From positions 36,300,538 through 36,364,537 of the forward strand of contig CAIIXF020000007.1 in NCBI GenBank assembly GCA_903813345.2: a stretch of 64,000 nt of DNA, written 5' to 3'. A program made the position numbers and the translations under genes. This document shows, one piece after another, positions 42,451 to 55,053 of this stretch. Within the stretch, counting starts at the first letter, position 1. Every line of letters starts with the position of its first letter. The notes beneath the pieces were generated by a model. That model was not told the origin of the DNA and did not search any database. It saw only the letters and a program-made list of their open reading frames with translations. This DNA is from Owenia fusiformis. Lineage: Eukaryota > Annelida > Polychaeta > Sabellida > Oweniidae.

Positions 42451-44095
42451 TGTCCTCTGTTGGTATATCGTGCGTGACATTGTGAATTTATTAGAGAGAT
42501 ACTCCCGGGGAGATACTCTTATTTTGGACAAAGTTTCATGTCAACCTTTTTGAAAGAATAGTAATGATTGTTAGGTGAGCCAATTGTGTTTGGCCAGTTG
42601 TACCATATCACACACTTACCAACAGCAGGGCACACCGCATTAGTACTATACAAACTAAACAGATTTGAACGATAGCAATAACCATACCACCAAGCCCCTT
42701 TATTATCAATAGCACAATTGATGGGTGATAAATCATTATCACGGTCCTTTGTGGTAAATCCCAAACCATTGTGGAAAGCAAGAGAGTCCCCTGCATCTCC
42801 ACTATAACCCCCAATCGTTAGTCTGTAGTTATCACTTTCATCACTCACATCAAATATTGAGTATTCAGCATGGCGTGTTTCATTCTGTGGGGGCCACATT
42901 GTAAGATCAATTCTGAGATTGTAATTACCTTGACTTAATAACCCATGGAGGTTGTCTAGGCCAATGAAATGTTCTCCTAAAATACTTCCGAACCCTCTTT
43001 GATACTCTACCCAGCCTTGGTAGAAATCTACACTCCCGTCATATCGCCTAGCCATGGAGATACATCCCCCACTGCAGTACACATTGAAAGGTTCTTGTCC
43101 CAGTAGTTGGATAGTTTTAACACCACTAAAGCTTGTGTCATCACTACAGTCAGGAGGGGCAGTTACTGAAAAACATATGACATCGTGCACATTTTAAAAT
43201 ATTGTTAAATCATCAAGTATCAGGTTTGTTTAGATTTCTGGATCAGTTATGCCTGTACAAAGACTTTTTGTTTTCTTTTCCATTTCATTTTTTATGAATG
43301 ATACATTTTATACATTTTTTCTTATAATATTTTGTAAATATGCCAAACCTACAAAATAAAGCATTGTTGTTGCGTTGAACTACCGAGGCCGATAGGAATT
43401 TAACATTGTTTCAATTTATTTATTCTATTATTTACAGACAGCCAAATTAGATGGGGCCCCTTAGATGCACGTATACATAAAATCGAAACAGAAAAAGCCG
43501 CATTACTCAACCAGAGTTCCTACAACGAGGTCAATCAACATAAGAAACATTCCATTCCAAACTGGAGAAAATGTGAAAAGAAAGGTAGACACTGACACTG
43601 AGGAGACACTGATTTCTGAATGGCTTGAATTAAAGCATTCGATACTGGTTATGGCAGAACGCTCTAGACAAGATAGTCTACCAGCTGGTGTGGTGAAAGT
43701 TACATCAACAGATACAAAGGTGAAAGCACTAAGGAACAAGTACCGCTTGAGAGATAAAGTAAAGTTCCAGAATGTGTTTCTGCATGGTGCAAAGACACAC
43801 GAGGAACGATTAATCGAACTCAACACCAACGAATTACTTAGGAACATGCCCAAAGGACACCAATATACATTTACAGGGAGTGACAGACAGAAAGAAATCA
43901 GAGGCTGGGAAATGGAATAGACAAACAATAACACCTGAACAACAAGATAAAAATGAAAGGAGCACACCCGATGGGAATGAGATTATCCAGACTCAAACAG
44001 AACCATCGATAAACAACAACAGGTCTTGGGGCCGAGGAAGAGGATCACGAGGTGGCGGGAGAGGATCTAATATAAGAGAGCATCGATTGCGTTGA
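41049..44095 (+). pseudogene. Broken mobile-element-like ORF with RGG tail, antisense to the fibrinogen gene
   Basis: Not firmly recognised. A possible first exon 41049-41124 (MVLERNERGRFAKKPHTPQ.., donor GAAA|GTAAGT) can join the acceptor TTTACAG| at 43437 in phase and read to a stop near 43590. A second frame, 43465-43920, carries a basic helical stretch with RNKYRLRDKVKFQNVFLHG and THEERLIELNTNELL, which resembles ORF1-type proteins of invertebrate retroelements (impression only). A third frame, 43880-44095, ends in an arginine/glycine-rich tail (SWGRGRGSRGGGRGS). The three frames overlap end to end, as expected for one ancestral coding region with frameshifts. The 43438-44095 part lies inside the intron of the minus-strand fibrinogen gene. 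No reverse transcriptase or transposase was found next to it. Confidence 0.35.
42487..42492 (-). promoter_or_regulatory. Candidate poly(A) signal of the PAN-fibrinogen gene
   Basis: AATAAA on the minus strand, about 27 bases after the fibrinogen-domain stop codon. The 3' UTR would be very short. Confidence 0.45.
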
Positions 44096-47000
44096 TATTT
44101 TTCAAACTACATAAGAAATATGTTTGACATCAGTTCTTAAAAGGGCGATGTTAGATCTGTGTTACCCATACAATGAAATACTCTTTCTATGCATATACCA
44201 TTTGTCTTATATTTTGTATCCTCCAACACACTGGTTGAATTAACATTGCTGATGCATCATTTGCTTAACATTTCGCCAGAAAGTGTTTAAATGACAGACA
44301 ATGAAAACATCAGACAAAATATTATTATTTTTGTGGTGAATTTAGGTTTTGCTGTCCAATACTTTGTATCCTCCAAACATTAAGATTTCATCAATGCACA
44401 TAACTGATTTCAAACAATTATTTCCAGAAATGAGACTAACATGACTAATCCAATGTAGTATTAAACTATTGTTTATACGAATTCTCAAATTTGTTAATGT
44501 AAATTTGTAAATTGAAATGTTGGGCATGTATCGGAGGGTACAAAACATATGGACATTATAAACCGTGTTGTTTCTAATGAGTATGGAATATCAAACAACC
44601 CCTTTTGAAAGCTGTTCGCGGAGACATGTTTTATTAACCAGTTAGAAATTATCGACGGACTTAATATTTATGTATATATTTAATGTCGTTGCCATGGTAT
44701 CAACACACATGGCGCATGATGTCAGGGGGGGGGGAGATTTCCCAATGATGACCTGTAGCTTGCCCGTAGCCAGCTTTTACCAGGAGGGGGAGCTTTTTTC
44801 CAGGGGGGAGCTTTTTCACAATTTTGGCTAAAAATCATGCGAGAAATTCTCAGAATGCTGAAAAACTGCATGATTTTGAAAGAATTTCTGGCCGGGGGGG
44901 GGGGGGCTTCCGCTCCCCCAGCCCCCCCCCCCCCCTCTGGCTACGGGCCTGAGTAGTATTCGGCATGTTCGATGACCAATTTTATCAACAGGCCTCACTT
45001 GGATCTCACTATGTACATTGTTTTATGAGTATTCTCTACAAGTTTGGATAGAGTAACTTCAATAGTATTACCGTAGTTTTGAAATGATGATGTTGAAATG
45101 ATGTTAATTGAAATAAACGCCATTTCCACGATTTCAAATGTTACTTTGCGTATGCGCAGCACTGAATGAGCACGTGCTCATGATTGTTCACGTGATCACA
45201 TCCTGCAATTTGATTGGACGTCATATAATGGGGAATCCCCGAATACAATATAGAATATGAAAGAATTGTGGGAGCTACTCACTTCTTCTGGCATGATGTG
45301 ATAGAATAGCAGAATTCATGGAATTCATGGAATTCCAAAAATATCAATCATCGTTAATTTGCCCATGCACGATATACACATTACTGTATTGATTCTTGAC
45401 TTTGCATTCATGGATACGTACATCTGGCCCATAGGCATAGACGATATCATTCGATCATAAATTGCAATTATAATTTGATATAATAAAAATGCTTATAGAC
45501 TAAATGACCCCATACCCGCATATTTTGACACATTGTATCTTTTTCAAGTGGATTCTGAAACTTTGCAATTAAGTTTTCATAAGGGACAAGATGATATATA
45601 ACATGTCATGTTGGCAATGCTATATGCATGAGTTTAGAGTGGGGTGCATACATATGAAACACCCTGAAAATGTACAGTGCGTATCAAAAAAAACGCAACA
45701 GATTGTTATCTCGGAAAAGCACAAAACCAGTGATAACCGCATCGATTTCATTCAATGCACCATTACGCCATGTGTCTCCTCTTTACAATGATATATCATT
45801 CATTGATATCTGGTCATGGTTGGGCGAGTAATCATTCCATTTGCAAAGTGGGCCAAAATTAGCTTTGCACCAAGTTTTAAACATCGCAAAAGTCAGTGTA
45901 CGGAGCCCGATGCAATATTGGACGAAAACATAAAACCAATGCTGACTGCATCCTTTTCATTCAATGTAGCAAAAAGCCAAATTACTCCTCTTTGCAATGG
46001 AATATCATTCATTCACAGGGAGTCATGGCTGGCCGAATAATGATTAATTTTGCAATATTGGGCAAAATTCAGCTCGGACCCAAGTTTTAAAAAATTGCAA
46101 AAGTCAGTACAAGGGGTATAGGGGCTATTTGAAGAAGGTGTGACAGGTGTGGCACAGACAGTAAAGTGTTCATACTCATACTCTTGCAAGAATACATCCT
46201 TTACCCCTCCAAATTGCCACCACTTCCTTGCACATAAAGATGCGCTCATCTGTCCACGTCATGCATGGTTCAGCCCTGAGTCATCTGTGGGTTAAAGCAG
46301 AGAAAAGCAGTCAATGGGCAATTCTTTCTCGAAGTTTTGCAATATCTGGTGGAGGAATTGTGAGCACAGATGCTCCTGAGATAGCTCCAAAAGAAAAAGT
46401 CACAACAATTCAAGTCAGGGGATTTGCCATTGGCACTTAGCCCTTGCACTGATATTTGCAATATCTAAAACTTGGCCCAAAGCCGATTTTGACCCACTGT
46501 GGGAATGGAAGGATTTCTCACCCAACCATTACCACATGTGAATGAATGGCATATCATTGCAAAGAGGAGAGACGTGGCTTTATGGTACATTGAATGAAAT
46601 TGATGTAGTCATTACTAGTTTTGTGATATTAAGAGGTAACTACTTGTTGCGTTTTTTTGATACGCCCTGTATATAGTCCTTTCTTGATCAGAAAATCGAA
46701 TTCCAGATTATATTGTAAATTGTGGTGTATTGTTAACTTGTACGTTAAAATATTTACTTCCTGTCTCTAAGATACAGAAAAATCAAGAAAAAACAAACAA
46801 CCTGAACACTTATCAAAGAAGTTTAGATCAAATAATCAAATCAATTGAAATTAAAAAAGTTGGTTGGTTGAATTATAATAATGGTAAAAAAGCTCACCTC
46901 GCTCAGCGTAGAAATGATCAGTGAGAGCGCTTGCAACAAGTGGTCCGGCATCTGCTCCATTTATTTGGCATTCGTTTACATCGGTGCCTTCAATTGTTTC

Positions 47001-47207
47001 TAGATTGAACGAACTACAAATCTCCTCGTTTAATAAACAAAGTTTGGCGCAATCATACACAGTGCTGCCGCTAACAGTCTTTGTTATGTTTCCTGTTTTT
47101 TTCGAGTTGGCGACTTTGGTGTAAATTTCTTGTTTCGTTTTAATTGAAATACCGAAATATATAGACAACAGGAACACCAGCAGATTGAAGAGGAGTGTGG
47201 TGTCCAT
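42519..47207 (-). CDS. Secreted PAN/apple-like plus fibrinogen C-terminal domain protein (FReD), 318 residues
   Basis: Two coding exons: 47207-46898 (103 codons plus 1 nt, donor GCGAG|GTGAGC) and 43165-42519 (acceptor TTTTCAG|TA), joined in frame; stop TAA at 42521-42519. Exon 1 gives a signal peptide (MDTTLLFNLLVFLLSIYFGI) and a short PAN/apple-like module whose cysteines sit in CAKLCLLNEEICSSFN and VNECQING. Exon 2 is a fibrinogen-related domain: an early DCSDD cysteine, DGSVDFYQGWVEYQRGFGS, GLDNLHGLL, NYNLRIDL, and the calcium/ligand region DRDNDLSPINCA with WWYGYCYRSNLFSLY. Such proteins are secreted lectin-like recognition molecules; the ligand here is unknown. The usual GGWW is GAWW and the usual CHxSNLNG is CYRSNLFS, so ligand specificity may differ from the classic acetyl-group binders. 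An upstream in-frame ATG at 47312 would precede the signal peptide and is less likely. AATAAA (complement of 42487-42492) lies about 30 bases past the stop. Confidence 0.82.
44762..44951. mobile_element. GCCCGTAGCCAG MITE, copy 3
   Basis: GCCCGTAGCCAG left, CTGGCTACGGGC right; AAAAACTGCATGATTTTGAA and long G and C runs inside. In the intron of the fibrinogen gene. Confidence 0.85.
45675..46669. mobile_element. Tc1/mariner-type non-autonomous element, 995 bp
   Basis: CAGTGCGTATCAAAAAAAAC left, GTTTTTTTGATACGCCCTG right, flanked by TA on both sides. Sub-terminal CACAAAACCAGTGATAACCG / ACTAGTTTTGTGATATTAAG are inverted. About 180 bp is repeated in tandem inside (AAGTTTTAAACATCGCAAAAG at 45872 and a copy at 46083). 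No transposase frame. Confidence 0.82.
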
Positions 47208-47214
47208 TGTGGAG

Positions 47215-47800
47215 TTGCAGAGTATCTTGGTCCGACAGCCTTCGATCCCTTCTCCCAATTCACATTGCATACGTCGCGATTTATCTAATGCCAAATTAAA
47301 TACAGCATCCAATCAAAATTCGATTTGACGATAATCTGATATCTCTCACCCAATACCATTGTTAATCGGCATACTATTGCAGCTAACTATTGACAGTCTT
47401 TACCAAGAGGAGGGAAAACCCCATGATTCAATTGATGACAAACGATTTCCTCCTTCGCGCACCTCCTTTTGTCGAAAACGTAGCCTCCATATTGGTTTTC
47501 AAAGTTTTCAAATTGACCTAGTTTTAAACCAATCAACGATCGACTCGCTAAACCAATCAGCGACGATGTCATCTCAATACAGATTTACATTATAAGCGTA
47601 TGTCATCTTTGAACCCTGGGGTTTCTCCCCCTCTTGTCTTTACCCTTCGTCAGTTCAAAAATTTTACAGGCAGCTGGTGAGATTGATTTTTGCATCTGAT
47701 TGGTCAAGAGGTCCTTACCAATAGCTAAGTCAATCAGAGTGGCCAATAAGTCAATCAGAGTAACGAGCACCTATCATGGTTGGAAGTCGTAGTGGAGTCA
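47215..47800. other. Upstream flank of the PAN-fibrinogen gene
   Basis: Expected promoter side of the minus-strand gene. Short repeats AATCAACGATCGACTCGCTA / AATCAGCGACGATGTC and CAATCAGAGTGGCCAATAAG. No clear core promoter. Confidence 0.4.
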
Positions 47801-47804
47801 GTTA

Positions 47805-47944
47805 TGCCTTGGTCACATTTGCTCAGATTTTCACTACCGCTCCCGGCCGATTGAGTATTTTGTTCAAAATTGAATACAATGTTGAACAAAACACTTAATC
47901 GGCCGGGCGCCGGCCGATGGATCGGATCATATGTGACCAAGGCA
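47805..47944. mobile_element. PIF/Harbinger-type MITE with TTA target duplication
   Basis: TGCCTTGGTCACATTTG left, CATATGTGACCAAGGCA right; TTA at 47802-47804 and 47945-47947. The arms include CGGCCGATTGAGTATTTTGT and its inverse. 140 bp, nearly a pure hairpin. Confidence 0.85.
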
Positions 47945-47974
47945 TTAGGTGTTCAATTGCACATGCTATATATA

Positions 47975-48796
47975 CAGTGCGTCCCAAAAAGCAACAAACA
48001 AATACATTGTAAAATCACAAAACCAGTGATGATTACATCAATTTGATTTAGTTTACCAGGAAGCCACATGTCTCCTCTTTCCAATGGTATGTATCAATTA
48101 TTCATATACGACCACAGACCACTGGATAATCATTCCTTTTGCACAACGTGCCAAAATCTGTTCTGGACTAAGATTTAGACATTACAACAGTTAACAAAGA
48201 GTCACCAATGAGGTTGCTGCTCTCCGCCAGAACCCCAGATGATTCAAAGAGGTGTGCGACATGCCCAGGCGACATGGAAACACAAGCCAGTCTCTGTGTG
48301 TTGAGAATTAGTGGTCATGTGAAAGGGCATGGAATGTAATCTTTAATGAGTAATCTTTCATAATATGACAGACGACGACTGTTTATGCCACTACTTTTTC
48401 CATGTGTTTCGTTAACTGAACCAACAAGTATAATGATGAACACTCAGCTAAATTTTCTTTTCATTCTTTCTTTTTTCTAAGTAAATCTGAATCAAAAACT
48501 GGTGTTGTAAAAATCTTGTGACAAGAATTTAATCCCCAGTACCAATTACATAATGATTTACCTGATTGCATAATCAGGATCAGTTGATTGATATTTCATA
48601 ATTTGGCACAAAGGCCTTTAACCCTTGTACGAAAAAACAATGATTTTTCAGTGGTCCATGATCAGATATGAACAAATGACAAATCATTGGAAATGGGAGA
48701 CACGTGGCTTCATGATAAACTAAATGAAATTGATGAAATCATCACTGGATTTGTGATTTTTTTTCTTTGTTGCGTTTTTTGGGACGCACTCTACTG
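47975..48796. mobile_element. Tc1/mariner-type non-autonomous element, copy 2
   Basis: CAGTGCGTCCCAAAAAGCAA left, GTTTTTTGGGACGCACTCTACTG right, TA on both flanks. Shares sub-terminal ATCACAAAACCAGTGAT and ACATGTCTCCTCTTTCCAAT with the element at 45675. Confidence 0.8.
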
Positions 48797-48879
48797 TATA
48801 GCACCATCTTTGACTTAAGTATTAATAATACATATAATATTGATATCTAACGAAGTGGTGTTTTTGAAAAATCAAAAAT

Positions 48880-49045
48880 CAATACAATAACTATAGAAAT
48901 CTACAATATAAGAAAATTCAATAGTGGAATTTTCGAGAAAAGGATACTTTAGTGAAGCCGTATTGATAGCGATTTATAATGGCAACCAATCGGGGATTTT
49001 CCAAAATTCAAACGGAACTAAATAAAAGGAAAAATGAACCATTCT
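48880..49045. repeat. Dispersed repeat (fragments at 40440 and 41770)
   Basis: ATCTACAATATAAGAAAATT, GAGAAAAGGATACTT and AATCGGGGATTTTCCAAAAT are contiguous here but separate at the other two sites. Confidence 0.65.
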
Positions 49046-49049
49046 CATT

Positions 49050-52000
49050 TTGACATACTAGGAATATACGTAAGTTTAAACTGAGAAAACAAAAAACTCG
49101 TATCCAGGAAGTTAATCCATTTTGTAACATAGACGTTCCGTCTATAAGTAACTTGTTGCGGAACAGTGATAATGAACAGTATTTGGCAACAAATCATAGG
49201 TAATTAATGACATTTTGTTTGTTGCTAGAAATACAAATTACCCGTTCAACTGTCTTCAAAATAGCTCAATAAGTTTTCACTAGTTTAAAATTATTAAAGT
49301 TGGATGTTCCTTTGATTACTAGCTTATAAATGAAAAAAATATACATTTATGACTAGTCCAAGAAATTTCCGAGGAGAAAATCATTAAACATCATGAAAAA
49401 TATCAATTGGAATGGAAACTGACAATGATGATAGGTTTCTACATCTCTAAATAGCGTGATACATTTTTGCGAACCATTATCTGAGTGAACATATCAATGC
49501 ATGAGCTAAATTGAACAAACCATTACTATCATGTAAATATCGGTATTTAATATAGCTAGCTAATATAAATCCTGTGTCAGATTTATCATGAATTGTTGAA
49601 GTAGGTGACAATTACCTTGACATTAGAATTGCACTCCTTTTCTAGAAAACAAAGATTTCCTTTCGCTTTCAGAATTCATTAAAATGAGTTCGTTCAGATA
49701 ACAAATGGTCTTACATATGAAAACGTTTCCTTGTTACTGTCACAATGTCTTATTGTGTCCATTTGCTTCCAAATAATCACAAGCTTGATAATATTTTCTC
49801 ACTTTTGAATGGCACATAACTAACCATTGTTATCGTGTCATCATTAAATATTCATAGTGTCATCGTGTATGTCCGTTTAATCCTTTCCCGACGTGAATAT
49901 AAGAGAAAATGTTGGCCCTCGTGACTGATAAGTAAGAATAGATTTTAGGGGAAAACTGTAAATTACCTCCGCCCCGGGACATATACCTTGAATTTTATCA
50001 CTGAAATACAATTTCTAGTAAGGATTATCACAATAGAACAACTTGTAAAAATTTGGTGTAAAAATACTGAATATAACTGAAGTTATCGTCATTTCATTGA
50101 TGTATATAAATAAAAACAATGGTGCCAAAGGAGCCTATCGTCCTTAAAGGTATTACATAATAGGGCTCCATATGGAGCCCATCGTCGTGCAAGGGTTAAT
50201 CCAAACACTAAAAATAGGGTACATTGACTAGCTTCGATTCAATACAATACAATTCGATACAATACAAGTACACTCCCCTCCATAAGTTTGGCAACCTTTG
50301 CTCCCCATTGAACAAGAACAAGTGGAGCAATTCGTTAAATATACCTTAAAATGGGAATTTAAGGATATTATGATGTCATAATTGCCGGGTGAACAATTGA
50401 AACTGACTAAATAATACATAGGGTGACGGGATATTTTATTACCTTCAATATGGTACCAATATCATTAAAAATAGTTAAAAATTAAAAAAGTTATGGCCAA
50501 TATTGTGTTTATCATACTTTATGGCTAATGAAAAGTGGGCGTGGCACTTTGCATCCGTTTCCATGGTAACGGGCCATTTTTAAAAACTTTTCATTGTCAT
50601 ATTTGGAATCTACATATCAATATTATGAAAGTACAACATGTTTTGAGCGGTTGCAGTCAATCTTAATTAAAGTTCCATATTTGACCCTGCTCCCACTCGC
50701 CTAAAGGCAAGGTTTTAATAAATGAACGTTACGATATGTGATACTTGACTTTTTGCAAACCATTGAATAATTTATAACTTCACTTTGTTCACAACTGCCT
50801 GAATGAAAATAACAAGTAAATTCATTCAGTGACAAGAAATCGCAAGGAAATGGAGAGGAGACGCCCACAGGCATCAAGACCCCCACCAGTCATCAAGTCC
50901 AAGAATCGACCACTAGTCCATGGTATGAAATGTCTACGACGTCTAATAAAGGAGTTGGTAGCACACTATAGCGCAGCACACATATGTCCCCTAATAAAAA
51001 AGGCTGAATTATGCCTGCCATTAACAGAGGTCAAAAAATCACCAAAAAATAAAATCCCAATTTTTCACAATTTGGAGTACACAATGCAACAGAAAATAAT
51101 ACAAAATGATTTTAAATATATGATTTAGGTTTCTAAGCTATAAGTTTGAGTTTTTTTTCTTATCAATACCAAAAATATGTAATCAGTGTATCGACGTTTT
51201 ATATTGTTTCTCAGGTATTAATAGGATAAATGCTACAAATGAATCACTTTTATATTGGAATGACAAATGTTTCAATTATGCTAGTTTTTCACAAAAGGGG
51301 TCTCAATACGTTTTGAGATATGGACTTTTATTCAGCGGTGAAAATTATCAATAAAGGCGGGCCTATTGCTCTTCCTTGACTAATTGGGACTACAGCTTAA
51401 ATTCTATTTCCCGTAGTTAGATATAGCTCAGTTGCTTATAAAACAGCCATCAAGACTTGATCGAATTCATGAATAATTGAGAAAAATCGTTATCATCATC
51501 TTCCTAAAATTTGATTGTATCCAGCGGTAAGGTCAAAGAACAAACAGCCATTAGAAAACTTGATGATAGCCACAAGTAACGTCGAGGAAGAATTTCAAGG
51601 CGTTCGATTGCATATGACTCTAATTGATTATTAGACATGCCCTTGGAATATGTGAACATTCCAATACCTCTGTAACATTTAATTAGATATAAATCGTACC
51701 TATTTGTTATTGTATTATGTTTTGTAAAACATGAACAATAATTTGTTGTTAGACCCCTTGCGATTATATGGAAAAATCTGGTAATAACATGTTTTAAATG
51801 GTAAGAAAACTAATATGTTCCCAATCATAAATAACCTAAATATTCCACATAATTTTGTTGAATCGGCTTGTCTCTGTTTGAAAAATGAAACAAAATCACA
51901 CTTGCATAATTACATTTACTTTTCTCTATAAATAACCAACAACTTTGTTCTGGGCTAAAAGACGATTTATTAATTAAATAATTATAATATAAATGCAAAC
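49050..52000. other. Intergenic, no gene supported
   Basis: Only a single MITE-like end (TACACTCCCCTCCATAAGTT at 50269) was recognised. A 99-codon frame at 50829-51128 is basic and low in complexity at its start and has no family resemblance. Confidence 0.55.
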
Positions 52001-52009
52001 ACAATTAAT

Positions 52010-52215
52010 ACGAAGATACACACAATAAAATTAAAACCTATTAACCGCCCCCTGTGTTGTATTCCTTAAATAAATTAAGGGTGGGGAGGGTTGGGTGATT
52101 TTTAAAATTGCACAACGCGCATGACGGAAACATTTACAGTACATGTGCACAGGTAAGTAAGTACATTGAATTTCACAGGTAAGTATAGATGTCATGCTAG
52201 GATGAGAACTATCCA
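52010..52215. repeat. Dispersed repeat shared with 32185-32400
   Basis: TATTCCTTAAATAAATTAAG, GTGATTTTTAAAATTGCACA, ATAGATGTCATGCTAGGATG. Same order as the intron copy in SLC38A11. Confidence 0.65.
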
Positions 52216-52219
52216 ATCG

Positions 52220-53790
52220 ATCAAAATAAACTTCAATTTATGAATAAAAAATACGCATTAATTAAACACCGACATCTACGGTAAAACTAAATAGTATATT
52301 TTTAAATTATGATAATTTATTTTTGTTCGTATGCTTAGAATAACGGTCTGTGTCTTATAAAATGTATAAAAGTTCGAATCAAAATATTTACGTTTTTGAC
52401 CCCTTGTGATGAAAGACATTTTTCGACCCGAAAGCCGGAAGTTTTTACAGCAAATGGTATTTTAAAAGAATCAAGACATGTACACCTTCATAAATATTGC
52501 TTCAGATGTTGCTGCGCTACAGTGTGCTACGGATCATTCATATTCGGAAGTCATACCATGGACTACACGGGGAAAGAGCAAAAATCATTGGAACCCAAGC
52601 TATATCTCTGAATTAACAAAAACATGTAATAAAATTTAACTTAAACGGTGAATCATGGTATCACAAGAAAGACTGGTGAATGTGAGTCTAATTTTAAGTA
52701 AATAAATATTTCCTTTGTTTTCCGGTGGTAAATTTCATGACTAAGGAACATCAAAGGGGCATAAAGCAAGAAATCTATGATTTCTGTTTTTTCTTGCTAA
52801 AAAAACGGCATGACAAGCTTTTTACAAATTGCAATAAAACAACTGAGGACGTAACTTTGAAATCCAAAACCTCTTTTATCACGCGATTAAAGCAGTGGAT
52901 GAATAGTTTTTGAAGAATATTTCGTGTTGCATATGTGTTGAATCATCATGTTTACAGAATGGCTGTGGTTTCCGCAGGCCTTTTAAATGATGACGCAGGG
53001 GTAACCTTATGCGGGCATGGTTTTAGTGATTCTACCAAGGCAGAAACAAGGCAGTCCCAGATTTTTCGAGAAGCATATTAAATGAAAACCGAATTTTGTG
53101 ACCTATTTTCATTTCTTAAAGATAGTCAGCAAAAAACTAAAAACTCTGTCGTTCAGATTTTGGTTGTTTACTTTATCGTAAAGTAAAACTAGTGAATAAA
53201 ATAATATAAATTGAAAACATAAAACGTCAATGTTTTTCTAAAATACGAGGCAATAATAATACATATTTTTGCTCGTATATGGATACTATTGCCTGGAAAT
53301 AAAGGTCTGGGAACAACACCCCTAAGAATTTAGGTCCGGGACCTGTATCCCTAAGGATATCAGTCCAATTGGGACCACGTACTCTGCCAATGTCCCTAGG
53401 ACCAATGTCTCTCGACATATATGACGGATTGATGCACATACTTTAGCAAGTGGTATTGTTTTTAAACAGTAAGTAATCACTGTTTAAGTTGAAGTCTTAG
53501 ATTTAAAACACGATACCTTCTAAAATGGGTATGGTTCAAATTCACGCTTTAAATGTTAGTGTAGTTATATGTGATACACACAATAAAATGGGGATACATT
53601 CTAACTCTAATATTTTTTATTCAACTATCAACGGTTGATAAGAAAAATGCAAAATGTTGCTGTTGCTAAATAAAAATTATGTTATTTGCTATTTGTATCA
53701 TAATATAGAAAAAGTCAACGCCTTGTTTATGCAAGTGTTCTCCCAGGCTGCTTAACCGAACATGAACATTTCTACGAATTCTGATGCATG
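52220..53790. other. Intergenic, no gene supported
   Basis: Two short plus-strand frames (52396-52611, 52725-52913) have no recognisable domain. AT-rich remainder. Confidence 0.5.
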
Positions 53791-53795
53791 ATACG

Positions 53796-54071
53796 CTACT
53801 CTGTTCTCACTAGATTTATATCTGCAAACGTATCAACGACAGCAAAGCTACAGGAACCTGTCTTATCTGCTTTGTAGTAAAATTCTTCAGCATTGTTGGC
53901 GCTGGACAGTCTTGTCTTGCCATAGTAGACTACCACTCTTTCAAAGTTGTATACATCTTCAAAATCAACTGTAAACTTTTGTAATTCTTTCTTTGCGTTC
54001 GCCTGATCCATTGCATTTTCTTTTTTGTCCTTGCTTGCGATTACGATGTTACGTCCGTTTTGTCGAAATAA
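53796..54071 (-). pseudogene. Displaced C-terminal segment of the rapunzel-like gene
   Basis: An open frame reads FRQNGRNIVIASKDKKENAM, then FTVDFEDVYNFERVVVYYGK, and ends FAVVDTFADINLVRTE with a stop at 53796. It has no convincing start of its own: its first codons lie in a 15-bp inverted repeat (54072-54086) whose partner (57993-58007) interrupts the end of the main part right after VNVCGGHV. Joining the two flanks gives a smooth frame. Assignment to the same gene is an inference from this junction and from the general look of rapunzel-like C-termini. Confidence 0.5.
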
Positions 54072-54911
54072 TGGAGAGGTTAAGCTTTGCATATATAATC
54101 GAAACTGAACCTGTACGTATCACTCGACCATATACAAATTCATGTAGCCTTCTCATATAAATAGCCGTTCAAATCCAGTGTTTGTTTAGACTACACCATA
54201 GCGTCACTGGCATGTAGCGATTATAGCGGTCCTGTCTTGGCTTATTGAATTGTTACGAAGTTACGTATGCGGTGCGGAAGTTAGAGAGCAAATGACCATC
54301 ATTTCAATGTAATAGTTTATGCAGGAAAATTGAGATTAGGCCATTGGAGTATTTGTTTCATGCATTTGTAAAACATTACCCACTCATAGGTCATACTTAT
54401 CGTTAAACCAATAACTCAAATATATGCCCTTGTACACCGATCACCTGTTGAAATTAATACAGGCCGATTTCAACAAATGTAAACGGCGATATATTTAAAA
54501 TCGTATTCAAGCATGACCACGTCCCAACTTCTTTTGTTTTCTTTACAACTAAGCTATGACTGCAGTCTATTCAGTGTTGCGTATCGAACCTTGTTTATTA
54601 TAAAAATAGTGCAACAACAAGCAGAATTCACACATTTACCTTACACTTATTCTCAACTGAAGACATTGAATTTATCTCTTAGGTTTTACATTATAAATAT
54701 CTTAAGATGCAGAATACGAAAATAGAGGCTTAGGCCCAACTTTGTATGAATTTTATGAGAATAGTCTGATTTTAGAGAAATGAAAAGAAAAATATCCACA
54801 CCCTACACAAAATATTTATGGTTCCCCGGGAATACGTATGTGCTGCTTGTATATTAGAATCGTATTCCAGTTACAGAAAGAAGTACATATCATGGTAAAC
54901 TATATACAACA

Positions 54912-55053
54912 GTTATGCACTTGGAGGTTTTGGATACAGGGAATATCCCGAGGGATATATAATATATCTTCCCTTGGTCCCTTCGGTCCCTCGGGAAGAT
55001 ATATTGTATATCCCTCGGGATATTCCCTGTATCCAAAACCTCCAATTGCATAA
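54912..55053. repeat. 142-bp hairpin
   Basis: GTTATGCACTTGGAGGTTTT then GGATACAGGGAATATCCCGA, inverted at 54990-55053 with few mismatches; loop near CCTTCGG. Related hairpin at 56616. Confidence 0.88.

Noticed and set aside
47208-47312. N-terminal extension of the PAN-fibrinogen protein (ATG 47312)
   Set aside because: It would bury the signal peptide 36 residues inside; the ATG at 47207 starts the hydrophobic leader directly.
50829-51128. 99-codon plus-strand frame beginning MTRNRKEMERRRPQ
   Set aside because: No recognisable domain, lysine/arginine-rich start, no neighbouring exon or splice support.
52725-52913. 62-codon frame MVNFMTKEHQRGIKQEI..
   Set aside because: Protein-like composition but too short to judge; no repeat of it elsewhere in the window and no splice partner found.
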